A stretch of DNA of 64,000 bases from JAGHAJ01 sp964559865 [NCBI: uncultured Synergistota bacterium] (GTDB lineage Bacteria > Synergistota > JAGHAJ01): NCBI GenBank assembly GCA_964559865.1, contig CAZLJD010000025.1, forward strand, positions 1 to 64,000, given 5' to 3'. The notes below the pieces were generated by a model. It was given only the letters and a program-made list of their open reading frames with translations, was not told the DNA's origin and made no database searches. Shown piece by piece: positions 18,220 to 29,101 of this stretch (the first letter of the stretch is position 1; each line of letters opens with the position of its first letter). The position numbers and the translations under genes were made by a program.

Positions 18220-18396
18220 TCACCGATTTTCGTGTTTTTCGTAGATCAGCTTTGTCAACGCATTGTTGAAGTATATCTTGTTTGGTTTGTAGTTGTACTT
18301 CAGATACAAGAATAGATAGAACATGCCTATAAACATGCCGGAGAGCACTAAGAATAGTACGATGATGTTCTTGAGAGATACTTTCTTCTGGGTCAT
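18220..18396 (-). CDS. 58-residue single-span membrane protein
   Basis: A short gene encoding 58 residues: a basic N-terminus (TQKKVSLKN), one membrane segment (IIVLFLVLSGMFIGMFYLFL) and a polar tail ending KLIYEKHENR. Its ATG overlaps the stop of the GnnA-like gene by four bases, and its TGA ends four bases before the next ATG. Those junctions are the main evidence that it is translated. No family recognised; the plan resembles DivIC/FtsL-like small bitopic proteins but without their coiled coil. Confidence 0.7.
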   Translation of the reverse strand: MTQKKVSLKNIIVLFLVLSGMFIGMFYLFLYLKYNYKPNKIYFNNALTKLIYEKHENR

Positions 18397-19379
18397 GTGA
18401 TGTTTCCCTCTATTTCTTTTAAGATGTTTAGTGCTACTTCAAGTGCTTTTTTGCCGTTTTCTATTGTGACAAGTGGTTCTTTTCCGTCTTTAACGCATTT
18501 TATAAAGTGGTTGAGTTCAAGTTTTAAAGGTTCCTCTTTCTTTATAGACGGTCTTTCTATTATTGTAACCATCCCACTTGTGCTCTCCTTTAGAAGTGGA
18601 AGATGTTGAGAGTCCATTTGTTTATAGATGTTTATACTCTGTTGCCCGTAGTCGAGATAGATGTAAGCTCCTTTCTGGATTACTTGCAGTTTTCTGACTT
18701 TTGCTTCTGTTACTCTGCTGACGAGTATATGAGCTATACACCCGTTTTCGAAGTATATCTGTGTTGAGGCTATATCTTCTGTTGTAGAAACCACTTTTTG
18801 TCCAAAGCTTTTAATCTCTCTGATGGGTGATTTTACGAGGCTTAGTATGACATCGATGTCATGTATCATTAGGTCCAGCACTACGCCGACATCGTTTATC
18901 CTGTGGTTGTATGGTCCCATTCTCTGGGACTGTATGAATATAGGGTCTTTTATAATATTCTTTACCGTTTGGACTGCAGCGTTGAATCTCTCTATGTGGC
19001 CTACTTGGAGTATAAGATTTTTCTTCTTTGCCATTTTCAAGAGTTCCGCAGCTTCTTCGACGGTTCTTGTTACCGGCTTCTCTACGAGTATGTGAATGTC
19101 TCTTTGAAGAAAGTCTCGTGCAACTTCAAAGTGGCTTGTTGTTGGTACGACAATACTTACTGCATCAGGAGACTCTTTTTCTATAAATGTATGGTGGTCA
19201 AAATATGGGGTGGTTTGGTATATCCTTGCGATCTCTTCTGCTCGTTTGTGGTTTATATCGACTACGCCCACGAGTTCAACATTGGGCATCTCCGAATATA
19301 TCCTGGCGTGATGCTTTCCCAGATACCCTACACCTACAACGCCTACTCTGATTCTTTTGTCTGTCACTATTAGAGCCAA
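18393..19379 (-). CDS. Gfo/Idh/MocA-family dehydrogenase, probable UDP-N-acetylglucosamine 3-dehydrogenase (GnnA-like)
   Basis: A 328-residue NAD(P)-dependent sugar dehydrogenase. The Rossmann motif is GVGYLGKHHARIY near the N-terminus, followed by the catalytic EKPVT lysine motif (about residue 97) and GHIERFNAAV. The EKP and GHIERFN motifs are typical of the GnnA/WbpB branch, which oxidises the 3-OH of UDP-GlcNAc on the way to UDP-GlcNAc3N for lipid A or surface polysaccharide. The neighbouring galE and Wzz-like genes support a surface-glycan role. First gene of the minus-strand operon reaching to 16055. Substrate is inferred. Confidence 0.85.
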   Translation of the reverse strand: MALIVTDKRIRVGVVGVGYLGKHHARIYSEMPNVELVGVVDINHKRAEEIARIYQTTPYFDHHTFIEKESPDAVSIVVPTTSHFEVARDFLQRDIHILVEKPVTRTVEEAAELLKMAKKKNLILQVGHIERFNAAVQTVKNIIKDPIFIQSQRMGPYNHRINDVGVVLDLMIHDIDVILSLVKSPIREIKSFGQKVVSTTEDIASTQIYFENGCIAHILVSRVTEAKVRKLQVIQKGAYIYLDYGQQSINIYKQMDSQHLPLLKESTSGMVTIIERPSIKKEEPLKLELNHFIKCVKDGKEPLVTIENGKKALEVALNILKEIEGNIT

Positions 19380-19435
19380 GCCCCCTTTTCTTTCCTGTCT
19401 ATTATATTATCACAGATTGGGGTAAATTTGAAACC

Positions 19436-21442
<2,007 letters not shown>

Positions 21443-21496
21443 GTTTTATGTATCCCCTCTGCTTTATGTTGTAGCTTTTGTGAGGTAGATAAGGGG

Positions 21497-21523
21497 TTGG
21501 ATACTTGATGTGGGTGGTATAAT
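21497..21523 (+). promoter_or_regulatory. Probable promoter of the thiamine operon
   Basis: A perfect TATAAT at 21518-21523 lies about 30 bases upstream of the TPP riboswitch. The best -35 match is TTGGAT at 21497-21502 with a short 15-base spacer. Transcription would start near 21530, just ahead of the aptamer. Confidence 0.55.
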
Positions 21524-21551
21524 TTGTTTAGGAGTTGACAACTTCATATGT

Positions 21552-21645
21552 GCGGGGAGTCCCTTCTTAGGGGCTGAGAGGATAGGTGTCTAACCTGTCG
21601 ACCCGTTGAACCTGCTCTGGGTAATGCCAGCGGAGGGAAGCGGTT
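21552..21645 (+). ncRNA. TPP (thi-box) riboswitch
   Basis: The stretch holds the conserved thiamine-pyrophosphate aptamer elements in order: GGGGAGTCCC (P2 side), CTGAGAG (the pyrimidine-binding THI-box core), ACCC, TTGAACCTG and CTGGGTAATGCCAGCG, closing with GGAGGGAAGCGG. It lies directly upstream of a terminator and of six thiamine salvage genes. TPP binding is expected to favour the terminator and shut the operon off. Confidence 0.95.
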
Positions 21646-21656
21646 AGGTGTGCGTT

Positions 21657-21690
21657 TGAGCCCCCTGGATTCCCAGGGGGCTCAATTTTT
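21657..21690 (+). terminator. Intrinsic terminator of the TPP riboswitch
   Basis: A 12-base-pair perfect stem (21657-21668 with 21673-21684, loop ATTC) is followed by ATTTTT. It sits between the aptamer and the thiT start at 21704, so it is the expression platform. An antiterminator was not worked out in detail. Confidence 0.92.
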
Positions 21691-21703
21691 AGGGGGTGAG
21701 AGT

Positions 21704-22204
21704 ATGTCTAGGAGTAAGGATATAGCAGAAATGGGGTTGGTTGCTGGTATTGCATTCGGTCTTTCTTTTGTAAAGCTTTATCACATGCCGCAGGGTGGTT
21801 CTATAACACTCGAAGACATACCTGTGCTCATTTATGCTGTTTTGCGAGGGTGGCGAAGAGGTATGATATCTGGTGGGATTTTGGGTGTGTTAATAATGAT
21901 GTCAGACCCTTACTTCGTACATCCTTTGCAGGTGATTCTTGATTATCCTTTACCGTTTGCTCTTCTTGGTGTGTGTGGATTGTTCTCTAATGTTTACATT
22001 GGGATAATATTCTCTATCACTGCTAAATTTTTCTCTCATTGGCTTTCCGGTGTGGTTTTTTTTGCATCTTACGCCCCTAAGGGGATGAATCCTATGATTT
22101 ATTCTGCCATATATAATGGCACTACTGCGTTGCCCAATCTTGTTATAGCACTTGTGCTTGTACCTATTATTCTAAGGAGGCTGAAAGGTAGGTGGCATGT
22201 TTGA
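21704..22204 (+). CDS. thiT: Thiamine transporter ThiT (ECF S component)
   Basis: A 166-residue membrane protein of the ThiT family, the substrate-binding component of energy-coupling-factor thiamine transporters. It has about six membrane segments. The LPQGGSITL-like signature is seen as MPQGGSITLEDIP, and YAPKGMNPMIYSAIYNG supplies conserved aromatic residues. Start ATG 21704 follows an AGGGGGTGAG site. No ECF A/T module genes are in the window, so it must share a module encoded elsewhere. First gene under the TPP riboswitch. Confidence 0.92.
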   Translation: MSRSKDIAEMGLVAGIAFGLSFVKLYHMPQGGSITLEDIPVLIYAVLRGWRRGMISGGILGVLIMMSDPYFVHPLQVILDYPLPFALLGVCGLFSNVYIGIIFSITAKFFSHWLSGVVFFASYAPKGMNPMIYSAIYNGTTALPNLVIALVLVPIILRRLKGRWHV

Positions 22205-22671
22205 AGAATCTTGTTTTGGCTGGTGTCTTGGTTTCTCTTTGCGTTGTTCTCAGTGGTGTTTACTTTCCTGTAGGTCCTACAAAAGTTTTTCCATTTCAAC
22301 ATACTATTAATGCTGTGGCTGGTGTCTTTTTGGGGCCTATTTGGGCAGGAGTGATAGCTGCTGTTGCAGGTGTGATAAGGAATATTCTGGGCACTGGAAC
22401 TGTGTTTGCCTTTCCTGGAGGAATACCAGGAGGAATCGTGGTAGGGTTGTTTTACATCTGGATAAAAAAGGATTGGGTGGCTTTGCTCGAACCTATTGGA
22501 ACAGGACCTGTAGGGGCAACACTCAGTGCCTTTTTGATAGCACCCCATATAGGGCATCCATTGGGATGGTTTTCGTTACAGATTGCATTTCTTAGTAGCA
22601 GTATTCCTGGAAGTGTGCTGGGTTTTTTTGTTATAAAGATTGTTAGGAGGAGGTTTAAACCAAATGCTTGA
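22201..22671 (+). CDS. thiW: ThiW, ECF S component for a thiazole or thiamine precursor
   Basis: A 156-residue, about five-span membrane protein matching ThiW, which is predicted to import hydroxyethylthiazole. It has PVGPTKVFPFQHTINAVAGV near residue 23 and GTGTVFAFPGGIPGG further on. The start is probably the TTG at 22201, overlapping the thiT stop (TTGA) after an AAAGGTAGG site. Its neighbours thiM (hydroxyethylthiazole kinase) and thiD support precursor salvage. Confidence 0.9.
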   Translation: MKNLVLAGVLVSLCVVLSGVYFPVGPTKVFPFQHTINAVAGVFLGPIWAGVIAAVAGVIRNILGTGTVFAFPGGIPGGIVVGLFYIWIKKDWVALLEPIGTGPVGATLSAFLIAPHIGHPLGWFSLQIAFLSSSIPGSVLGFFVIKIVRRRFKPNA

Positions 22672-23893
22672 CATAAGACCAGTGCCCCCACAAGGGCGTA
22701 ATCTTGGAGGAATAGACCAGTTCTTCCTCTGGGTGGGAGCTTCAATATCCCTGGCTGAGGTCTGGGCTGGTGGTATGCTTGCACCCCTTGGAATTGGTAT
22801 GGGGGTCTTTGTGATACTACTGGGGCACTTTATTGGCAATACACCTTTTGCCCTTGGGGGAGTTATAGGTGCAAAGTATGGTGTCCCAACTATGGTTGCA
22901 TTAAGACCATCTTTTGGTATAAGAGGTTCGTATATTGGCAGTGTGTTAAATGTTATTCAGCTTACGGGTTGGACTGCAGTAATGCTTATAGTTTCTTCCG
23001 ATGCTGCTGTTAAGATCTGTCCCTATATGGGTAAGAGTGTGTGGATGGTTGTCATTGGAGCTGTTACTACTGCTTGGGCGATAGGTGGTTCAAGATATTG
23101 GAAGTGGGCTAATAGAATTGGGGTTGGTATTCTTGTCGTAGTATGCTTAATGGTAACTTATTACCTGCTTAATGGAGATTATACGTTTCGTAGTGAAAAG
23201 AATAGTATTTCATTTGGGCTTGCGATGGATATTGTTATAGCTATGCCTGTCTCTTGGCTACCACTGATAGGCGATTACTCGAGATACTCAAAGGATACGA
23301 AAGGAGCATTTTGGGGGACGTGGATTGGTTATTTTGTCGGTAGCTCCTGGATGTACTTTTTGGGGTTGATGGCCTTTCTTGCTACTAATTCCTCTGATGT
23401 TGTTTCAGTAATGGTCAAGGTGGGGTTTACCGGAATTGCTCTTCTCTTGGTGTTGCTGTCTACCATAACTTCTACATTCCTTGATATATACTCTACGGCT
23501 ATATCTTCTTTGAATCTGTTTCCATACCTAAACAGATTCTGGACGATGGTAGCAGCTGGGGTGGCTGGAACTCTGGTTGGCCTTATGTTTCCCCCTGATG
23601 CCTATGAAGGGTTTTTGCTTTTAATAGGAGGTATGTTCTGTCCCATATTTGGGATAGTGCTTTCTGATTACTTTATTTTAAGAAAGGGGAGCCTGCATGT
23701 AGATGGATTTTATGAGGTAGGTGGGATATACTGGTATAGAGGAGGTGTTAACTGGATTGCGATCTTGTCATGGCTGGGAGGGGTTGGTGTATATGAGTTC
23801 ATCACCCTTAGAGAGCCGTGGTTGGGTGCATCTATACCAAGTATGATTGCTTCTGCTTTCTTTTATCTTTTTCTGATGAGGAGGTTGTCATGA
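22664..23893 (+). CDS. cytX: CytX-type hydroxymethylpyrimidine permease (NCS1 family)
   Basis: A 409-residue permease with about twelve membrane segments of the nucleobase:cation symporter-1 family. The CytX subgroup is found under TPP riboswitches and is predicted to take up hydroxymethylpyrimidine. It has RPSFGIRGSYIGSVLNVIQL and PVSWLPLIGDYSRYSK, typical NCS1 signatures. ATG 22664 follows an AGGAGGAGG site and overlaps the thiW stop; the stop overlaps the thiD ATG. Substrate is inferred from the operon. Confidence 0.9.
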   Translation: MLDIRPVPPQGRNLGGIDQFFLWVGASISLAEVWAGGMLAPLGIGMGVFVILLGHFIGNTPFALGGVIGAKYGVPTMVALRPSFGIRGSYIGSVLNVIQLTGWTAVMLIVSSDAAVKICPYMGKSVWMVVIGAVTTAWAIGGSRYWKWANRIGVGILVVVCLMVTYYLLNGDYTFRSEKNSISFGLAMDIVIAMPVSWLPLIGDYSRYSKDTKGAFWGTWIGYFVGSSWMYFLGLMAFLATNSSDVVSVMVKVGFTGIALLLVLLSTITSTFLDIYSTAISSLNLFPYLNRFWTMVAAGVAGTLVGLMFPPDAYEGFLLLIGGMFCPIFGIVLSDYFILRKGSLHVDGFYEVGGIYWYRGGVNWIAILSWLGGVGVYEFITLREPWLGASIPSMIASAFFYLFLMRRLS

Positions 23894-24687
23894 ATTACGA
23901 TGGGACTGCGCTTTCGATAGCGGGTTCGGATTCTGGCGGAGGGGCAGGCATACAGGCAGACTTGAAGACATTTGCGGCTTTTAATATATATGGTCTTTCT
24001 GTTGTGACATCTGTTACTGCGCAGAATACTGAAGGGGTTTTTGCTGTATTTGACCTCCCTCCTGAAATTGTTGCAAAGCAGCTTGAGGCCGTGGCAATAG
24101 ATATCGAGATAGATACTGTTAAGGTTGGTATGCTATCGAATGTGGGTATAATGGAGGTAGTGGCAGAAGGACTTGTAAAGTATGATATGGATAAGGTAGT
24201 TGTAGACCCCGTTATGGTCTCAAAGAGCGGCTCTACTTTGATGAGGAAAGATGCCATATCGTTTTTTACAAAACACCTGCTTCCTTTGGCCTATGTTGTA
24301 ACCCCCAACGTACCTGAAGCAGAGATACTCAGTGGCGTGAAGATTGAAACACCATTGGATATGAAGGAAGCAGCCAAGATAATTAAGGAAAAAGGTGCAA
24401 GGTATGTTCTACTGAAGGGAGGGCACCTCGCTAATTACTCTAAGGTTGTGGATATTCTCTTTGATGGAAAGAATTCTTATGTCTTTCAATCAGATAGGCT
24501 GCATACCAAAAACACGCATGGTACAGGTTGTACATTGTCTTCTGCCATAGCAGCAGGTCTTGCTAAAGGAAAGGATATATACAGTGCTGTCTCTGATGCA
24601 AGTAGATATGTCTATATGGCGATAAGAGAAGCACCTGAAAACATAGGGCATGGATTTGGCCCGCTGTATCACAATGTGAGGTGCTAA
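23890..24687 (+). CDS. thiD: Hydroxymethylpyrimidine/phosphomethylpyrimidine kinase ThiD
   Basis: ThiD phosphorylates HMP and then HMP-P to give HMP-PP for thiamine phosphate synthesis. The 265-residue protein starts at ATG 23890, which overlaps the cytX stop and follows GAGGAGG. It has SIAGSDSGGGAGIQADLKTF at the N-terminus, VDPVMVSKSG in the middle and the ribokinase-family anion hole THGTGCTLSSAIAAGLA. Length matches the family, with no fused ThiE domain. Confidence 0.95.
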   Translation: MNYDGTALSIAGSDSGGGAGIQADLKTFAAFNIYGLSVVTSVTAQNTEGVFAVFDLPPEIVAKQLEAVAIDIEIDTVKVGMLSNVGIMEVVAEGLVKYDMDKVVVDPVMVSKSGSTLMRKDAISFFTKHLLPLAYVVTPNVPEAEILSGVKIETPLDMKEAAKIIKEKGARYVLLKGGHLANYSKVVDILFDGKNSYVFQSDRLHTKNTHGTGCTLSSAIAAGLAKGKDIYSAVSDASRYVYMAIREAPENIGHGFGPLYHNVRC

Positions 24688-24692
24688 CGGTG

Positions 24693-25460
24693 ATGGATTT
24701 TGCAGAGGTTGAGAGAGCGTTCGTAGATCTTAGGAAAAGGTCACCTGTTGTTGTGCAGATAACGAATTTTGTTTCTGCTGACTTTCAAGCGGATTGCACC
24801 CTCTTTATAGGTGCTCACCCTATTATGCCTGTAAGTGTTGAAGAAATAGGTGAAATTGTTTCCAAGAGTGATAGTTTGCTTGTGAACATAGGTAACCTCA
24901 CTGAGGAGAGGATGTTTGCCATAAGGGAGGCCTTGAAGGTAGCAAATATGTACGGTTTACCAGTAGTTTTGGATCCGGTTGGCTGCAACGCTTCTTCTTT
25001 TAGAAATGCGTTTGTTACTGAGATCCTAAGGCTTTATAGGGTAGATGTATTGAAAGGAAACGCTTCTGAGGTTTCTTCCATAGCTGGTAAGCAGAGAACC
25101 TTTGGGGGTGTAGATGGTGTCGAAGATGTTTCGGATACTGAGATAATTCCGTTGCTTGAGAAGATTTCGGTTGAGTATGGATGTGTGGTTGTTTCTACTG
25201 GAGCAATAGATTTTGTTGTTTCCGTGGATAATATGGTTTCTGTTACCGGCGGAAGTCCGTTTTTAAAGAGTGTTTCTGGGATGGGATGTTGCTTAGGCTC
25301 TATTATGGCAGCCCTCTTGACGGTAAGGGATAGCTTTGCTGCTTCTATAATAGGCTTGGAGGCTGTGAAGATGACCTCTGTGCGTGCAGCGGTGGGACTG
25401 GATGTACCTGGAAGTTTTAAGGCAAGGTTTCTTGATCAATTGTATATTTTGGGGAGGTGA
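24693..25460 (+). CDS. thiM: Hydroxyethylthiazole kinase ThiM
   Basis: ThiM phosphorylates hydroxyethylthiazole in thiamine salvage. The 255-residue protein has PVVVQITNFVSADFQADCTL near the N-terminus (usually ITNxV..NxxAN, here modified), LDPVGCNASSFR and the GMGCCLGSIMAALL anion-hole region. The asparagine-rich N-terminal motif is altered from the usual form, but substrate-site regions are kept. The start is not certain: ATG 24693, GTG 24690 and GTG 24681 are close together. Its stop overlaps the thiE region. Confidence 0.92.
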   Translation: MDFAEVERAFVDLRKRSPVVVQITNFVSADFQADCTLFIGAHPIMPVSVEEIGEIVSKSDSLLVNIGNLTEERMFAIREALKVANMYGLPVVLDPVGCNASSFRNAFVTEILRLYRVDVLKGNASEVSSIAGKQRTFGGVDGVEDVSDTEIIPLLEKISVEYGCVVVSTGAIDFVVSVDNMVSVTGGSPFLKSVSGMGCCLGSIMAALLTVRDSFAASIIGLEAVKMTSVRAAVGLDVPGSFKARFLDQLYILGR

Positions 25461-25462
25461 GC

Positions 25463-26086
25463 TTGCTGGATTTTGGTTTGTATGTGATATCTGATGAAGG
25501 TGTATCTAAGAGATCCCATGTGCAAGTAGTAAAAGAGCTTGTGGATGGTGGTGTTAGGTTTATCCAGCTGAGAGATAAGCACCGGAGTGATAGGGAACTG
25601 CTTCGTACTGCAATAGAGGTTGCCAGGATATGCCATAGAAGTGGTGCGAAACTTATAGTAAATGATAGGGTGGATATTGCCGTTTTGAGTGGTGCAGATG
25701 GCGTGCATCTTGGTCAGGAGGATTTGCCCATTGAATATGTTAAAAGGATCGTACCTGGGGATTTTATAATTGGTGTTACCGTACATAGTGTAAGGGAAGC
25801 CTTGGTGGCGGCTGCAAGTGGTGCAACCTACCTTGGAGCTGGAAGTGTGTTCCCCACGAAGACGAAGGAAAATATCAAGCTTATAGGTTTAGATGGACTA
25901 AGGGAGATAGCCTCTGCTGTGAACATACCTGTTGTTGCTATAGGGGGTATATCCCTTGATAATGTGGAGGATGTTATACGCATGGGTGCAAGTGGTGTAG
26001 CTGTGGTTTCTGCTATAATTTCGAAAGATGACATAAGAAGTGCTGCGTTATTGTTCACAGAAAAGTTGCATTTATTTACTCGTTGA
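25463..26086 (+). CDS. thiE: Thiamine phosphate synthase ThiE
   Basis: ThiE joins HMP-PP and thiazole phosphate to thiamine phosphate. The 207-residue TIM barrel has the diphosphate-binding [10 protein letters not shown] motif, INDRVD-like [31 protein letters not shown] and the phosphate-binding IGGIS and GVAVVSAI loops. I favour TTG 25463, about seven bases after GGGGAGG; GTG 25457 overlaps the thiM stop but lies too close to that site. It ends the riboswitch-controlled operon and overlaps convergent lepA by 11 bases. Confidence 0.95.
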   Translation: MLDFGLYVISDEGVSKRSHVQVVKELVDGGVRFIQLRDKHRSDRELLRTAIEVARICHRSGAKLIVNDRVDIAVLSGADGVHLGQEDLPIEYVKRIVPGDFIIGVTVHSVREALVAAASGATYLGAGSVFPTKTKENIKLIGLDGLREIASAVNIPVVAIGGISLDNVEDVIRMGASGVAVVSAIISKDDIRSAALLFTEKLHLFTR

Positions 26087-27869
26087 TTTTTAGGAATGCA
26101 AGAAATGCATCTTGTGGAATACTAACTCTACCTATTTGTTTCATTCTTTTTTTACCTTCCTTTTGTTTTTCCAGAAGTTTCTTCTTTCTCGTCACATCCC
26201 CTCCGTAGCACTTTGCAAGCACATCCTTTCGTAGTGCCTTTATTACGCGCTTGGATATTACCCTCTTTCCTATTGCTGCTTGAAGGTTCACATCGAATAA
26301 CTGTCTTGGAATATGTTCTTTTAGTTTGTCCAGGAGCATTTGGGACTTGTGGTATGCATGATCTTTATGCACTATAAAAGATAGGGCATCAACTGGTTCT
26401 CCATTTATGAGAATATCTACTTTCAGTAGTTCTGAGACCCTATACCCAATCTGTTCATAGTCGAATGATGCGTACCCTCTGCTGACTGATTTTATTTTAT
26501 CGTGGAAGTCAAGTATCATTTCCGATAGCGGTACTTCGTATGTTAGCATGGCTCTCGTGGGATTTACATATTGCATATCTATGTATGTGCCTCTTTTGTT
26601 TTGCACCACTTTCATTATGGGACCAATGAACTCTGAGGGAGTGAATACGGTTACTTTGGTGTATGGCTCTTTTATGTATTCTATCTCTCCTATGGAGGGA
26701 AACATTGCAGGGTTGTTTATCTCTATCTCCTTACCGCTTTTCAGTCCCACTTTGTATATTACATTTGGAACAGTTGCTACCAGTTCAAGTCCAAATTCTC
26801 TTCTTAACCTTTCCTTCACTATATCCATGTGTAGCATACCAAGAAACCCGCACCGAAAACCGAAGCCGAGTGCTACTGAACTTTCTGGTGTGTAAGTGAA
26901 CGCTGCATCGTTGAGTTGGAGTTTCTCAAGGGCATCCCTTAAAGCTGGATAGCTGTCCCTCTCAATGGGGTAGAATCCACAGAATACAACAGGCTTTACT
27001 CGCTTGTAACCAGGGAGCGGTTCTTTAAGTGGCTTTTCTGCTAACATTATAGTGTCTCCAACGCGGGTATCTCCTATGTTTTTTATGTTTGCAATTATGT
27101 AGCCTACTTCTCCTGCTGACAGCTTATCCTTTGATGACATCTCCGGTTTGAATATACCTACTTCTTCTACTTCAAATGTCTTGTGGTTGGAGAATATCTC
27201 TATTTTGTCGCCTTTCTTTACGGTCCCGTCGAATATCCTTGCGTACACTATTACTCCTCTAAAACTGTCAAATACAGCGTCAAATATTAGTGCCTTTAAA
27301 GGAGCGTTAGGGTTGCCCTTTGGGGTAGGTATGTACTCTATTATTGCTTCTAATACCTCTTTTACCCCTGTTCCTTCTTTTGCACTCACCAAGAAACTGT
27401 TTTGTGCATCCAGTCCAAGTACATCTTCTATCTCCTTTTTTACCCTTTCTGGATCGGCACTTGGTAGATCTATCTTGTTTATTACGGGTATAATCTCGAG
27501 ATTTGCATCCACAGCCAGGTATGCATTTGCCAGTGTTTGTGCTTCTATTCCTTGAGTGGCGTCTATTACCAGAAGAGCGCCTTCGCATGCAGCCATACTT
27601 TTGGATACTTCATACTCAAAATCCACATGTCCTGGCGTGTCTATGAGGTTGAGAATGTATTCTCTACCACTTTCTGATTTGTATTGCATACGCACAGGTT
27701 GTGCCTTTATTGTTATACCTCTTTCCCTTTCTATATCCATCATGTCCAATACCTGCTCTACCATTTTTCTCTCGGGAATGGTTTTTGTTATGGATAGAAA
27801 CCTATCTGCAAGTGTGGACTTGCCATGATCTATGTGTGCAATGATACAGAAGTTCCTTATGTTGTCCAA
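26076..27869 (-). CDS. lepA: Elongation factor 4, LepA
   Basis: LepA is a ribosome-bound translational GTPase. The 597-residue protein has the G1 motif [20 protein letters not shown] (switch I), DTPGHVDF (G3) and [10 protein letters not shown] (G4). It lacks the EF-G domain IV and has the LepA-specific C-terminal domain, with [12 protein letters not shown] and [25 protein letters not shown]. The TTG start follows AGGAGGTTGATAGG. Full length and canonical. Confidence 0.98.
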   Translation of the reverse strand: MDNIRNFCIIAHIDHGKSTLADRFLSITKTIPERKMVEQVLDMMDIERERGITIKAQPVRMQYKSESGREYILNLIDTPGHVDFEYEVSKSMAACEGALLVIDATQGIEAQTLANAYLAVDANLEIIPVINKIDLPSADPERVKKEIEDVLGLDAQNSFLVSAKEGTGVKEVLEAIIEYIPTPKGNPNAPLKALIFDAVFDSFRGVIVYARIFDGTVKKGDKIEIFSNHKTFEVEEVGIFKPEMSSKDKLSAGEVGYIIANIKNIGDTRVGDTIMLAEKPLKEPLPGYKRVKPVVFCGFYPIERDSYPALRDALEKLQLNDAAFTYTPESSVALGFGFRCGFLGMLHMDIVKERLRREFGLELVATVPNVIYKVGLKSGKEIEINNPAMFPSIGEIEYIKEPYTKVTVFTPSEFIGPIMKVVQNKRGTYIDMQYVNPTRAMLTYEVPLSEMILDFHDKIKSVSRGYASFDYEQIGYRVSELLKVDILINGEPVDALSFIVHKDHAYHKSQMLLDKLKEHIPRQLFDVNLQAAIGKRVISKRVIKALRKDVLAKCYGGDVTRKKKLLEKQKEGKKRMKQIGRVSIPQDAFLAFLKINE

Positions 27870-27935
27870 CCTATCAACCTCCTGTTTGCGACGGCTTTCA
27901 TGGTGAATACAATCGAAGCTTTAACAACCCACAGT

Positions 27936-27963
27936 ATTTTACATCATTGTTACGCATATTCAA
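27936..27963 (-). promoter_or_regulatory. Probable lepA promoter
   Basis: On the minus strand TTGAAT (27958-27963) and TAAAAT (27936-27941) are separated by 16 bases, about 67 bases upstream of the lepA TTG. The 27870-28110 interval holds this and the divergent promoter below and no convincing gene. Confidence 0.55.
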
Positions 27964-28044
27964 AGGGTAAAGATTGTGAAATATACCTCGCATGGTTTGA
28001 ATGTTTGGACGATTGGAACTGTTATGTGAGGATCTTTACGGCAC

Positions 28045-28073
28045 TTGACATGTGAATTTAGGACAAGTATAAT
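28045..28073 (+). promoter_or_regulatory. Consensus sigma-70 promoter of the Moco-riboswitch transporter operon
   Basis: TTGACA (28045-28050), a 17-base spacer and TATAAT (28068-28073) match the housekeeping consensus exactly. Transcription would start near 28080, some 30 bases before the riboswitch aptamer, so this strong promoter is probably gated by the RNA rather than by a repressor. Confidence 0.85.
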
Positions 28074-28109
28074 AGCATTTGGTAATATGATCTTTGGATG
28101 TTTTCATAA

Positions 28110-28200
28110 AGTTCCTCCGAGCTCATTTGTCCTAAGGGCGTTTGCCTATGGGGATGAGCCAAATAGGGTTAGTGAGGAAACTCATTAGCCTCCCGTGTTT
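28110..28200 (+). ncRNA. Molybdenum/tungsten cofactor (Moco) riboswitch aptamer
   Basis: The leader matches the Moco RNA motif in order: CTCCGAGC, TGTCCTAAGGGCG, TTTGCCTATGGGGATGAGCC, AAATAGGG, GAGGAAACTCATTAG and CCTCCCG. These highly conserved blocks are characteristic of this RNA class, which is found upstream of molybdate transport and molybdenum-cofactor biosynthesis genes. It precedes an oxyanion ABC transporter, the expected context. Some members respond to the tungsten cofactor (Tuco); sequence alone does not decide between them here. Confidence 0.92.
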
Positions 28201-28201
28201 G

Positions 28202-28258
28202 GAAAGGAGGGGTTTCTGGTAGGTCTCCTTTCACGAGGTCAGTGGGAGGGGACTTTTT
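28202..28258 (+). terminator. Riboswitch expression platform: terminator and competing antiterminator
   Basis: A 12-pair stem (28223-28234 with 28242-28253, including a few G-T pairs) followed by TTTTT (28254-28258) is a clear intrinsic terminator. GAAAGGAG at 28202-28209 is perfectly complementary to CTCCTTTC at 28225-28232, the 5' arm of that stem, so the two hairpins cannot form together. This is the layout of a transcriptional switch ahead of the binding-protein gene at 28304. Confidence 0.9.
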
Positions 28259-28303
28259 GTTTATCTAAGTTATTATTTAGTGTATGCTTAGGAGGTGTTT
28301 TAT

Positions 28304-29101
28304 GTGAGAAAAGTAACAATTATTTTTTTGTTAGCAGGTCTTTTAGGATTGTCCTTTGGGTTTGTTTTGGCTGGTAGTGCGTGGGCGAGTGTATTTGATG
28401 GTAAGAGTATATTTGTGTGTTCTGGTGCTGGATTGATGAAGCCTATGAATGAGCTTATAGGTATGTTTGAACAAGAGACTGGTGCACGAGTTGAGGTTCA
28501 TTATGGTGGCAGTGCTGAGATATTTGGTGTGTTAGCAACGATGGGTTGCGATGTCTTTATACCGGGTGCTTATAAGTATGTGAAAGATGCCATCGATAGG
28601 GGTTATGTGCTACCCGAGACGGTGAAGAATATAGTTTTGCATGTACCTGTGATAGCTGTACCAAAATCCAATCCTATGGGAATTAAAGGGCTCGATGACA
28701 TGAAAGAAAAGGGTGTGAAGGTAGTTCTTGGTGACCCAAGAGCATGTGCAATAGGTAAGGTTGCCAAGAAGATACTGATAAAGAATAAGATATGGAATAG
28801 CGTTAAGAGAAACGTTGTGGTATTTACGCCAACTGTCAATCAGCTACTCATATATATTGCTACAGGACAAGCGGATGCGACAATAATCTGGGAAGATATG
28901 ACTACATGGGTGCAAGCTAAAGGAAAGATAGTTGTAGTGCAGATACCCAGGGATCAAAATCTCATAAAGACAATCCCAACAGCCGTAGCAGTTTATGCTA
29001 AGGAGAAAAGCCATATGAAGGTAGCAGAAGCATTTAATAACTTTATTGCAAGACATGTAGAAGTGTGGGAGAAGTGGGGGTTTAAACCGTGCAAAGATTG
29101 A
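28304..29101 (+). CDS. Molybdate/tungstate ABC transporter substrate-binding protein (ModA-like)
   Basis: A 265-residue periplasmic binding protein of the ModA family. GTG 28304 is chosen because AGGAGGTG lies six to seven bases upstream; the GTG at 28295 overlaps that site. It starts with a signal peptide (VTIIFLLAGLLGLSFGFVLAGSAWA), followed by FVCSGAGLMKPM, VEVHYGGSAEIF and LGDPRACAIGK, which are the oxyanion-binding and hinge motifs of ModA. The Moco riboswitch upstream supports molybdate or tungstate as substrate; which one is not decided by sequence. Confidence 0.88.
   Translation: MRKVTIIFLLAGLLGLSFGFVLAGSAWASVFDGKSIFVCSGAGLMKPMNELIGMFEQETGARVEVHYGGSAEIFGVLATMGCDVFIPGAYKYVKDAIDRGYVLPETVKNIVLHVPVIAVPKSNPMGIKGLDDMKEKGVKVVLGDPRACAIGKVAKKILIKNKIWNSVKRNVVVFTPTVNQLLIYIATGQADATIIWEDMTTWVQAKGKIVVVQIPRDQNLIKTIPTAVAVYAKEKSHMKVAEAFNNFIARHVEVWEKWGFKPCKD

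Noticed and set aside
27825-28055. Short frame between lepA and the Moco riboswitch
   Set aside because: It covers both divergent promoters and starts within lepA; no ribosome site and no family motif.
28195-28377. Short frame overlapping the Moco riboswitch terminator
   Set aside because: It reads through the expression-platform hairpin and into the signal peptide of the binding-protein gene in another frame; shadow of the RNA element.
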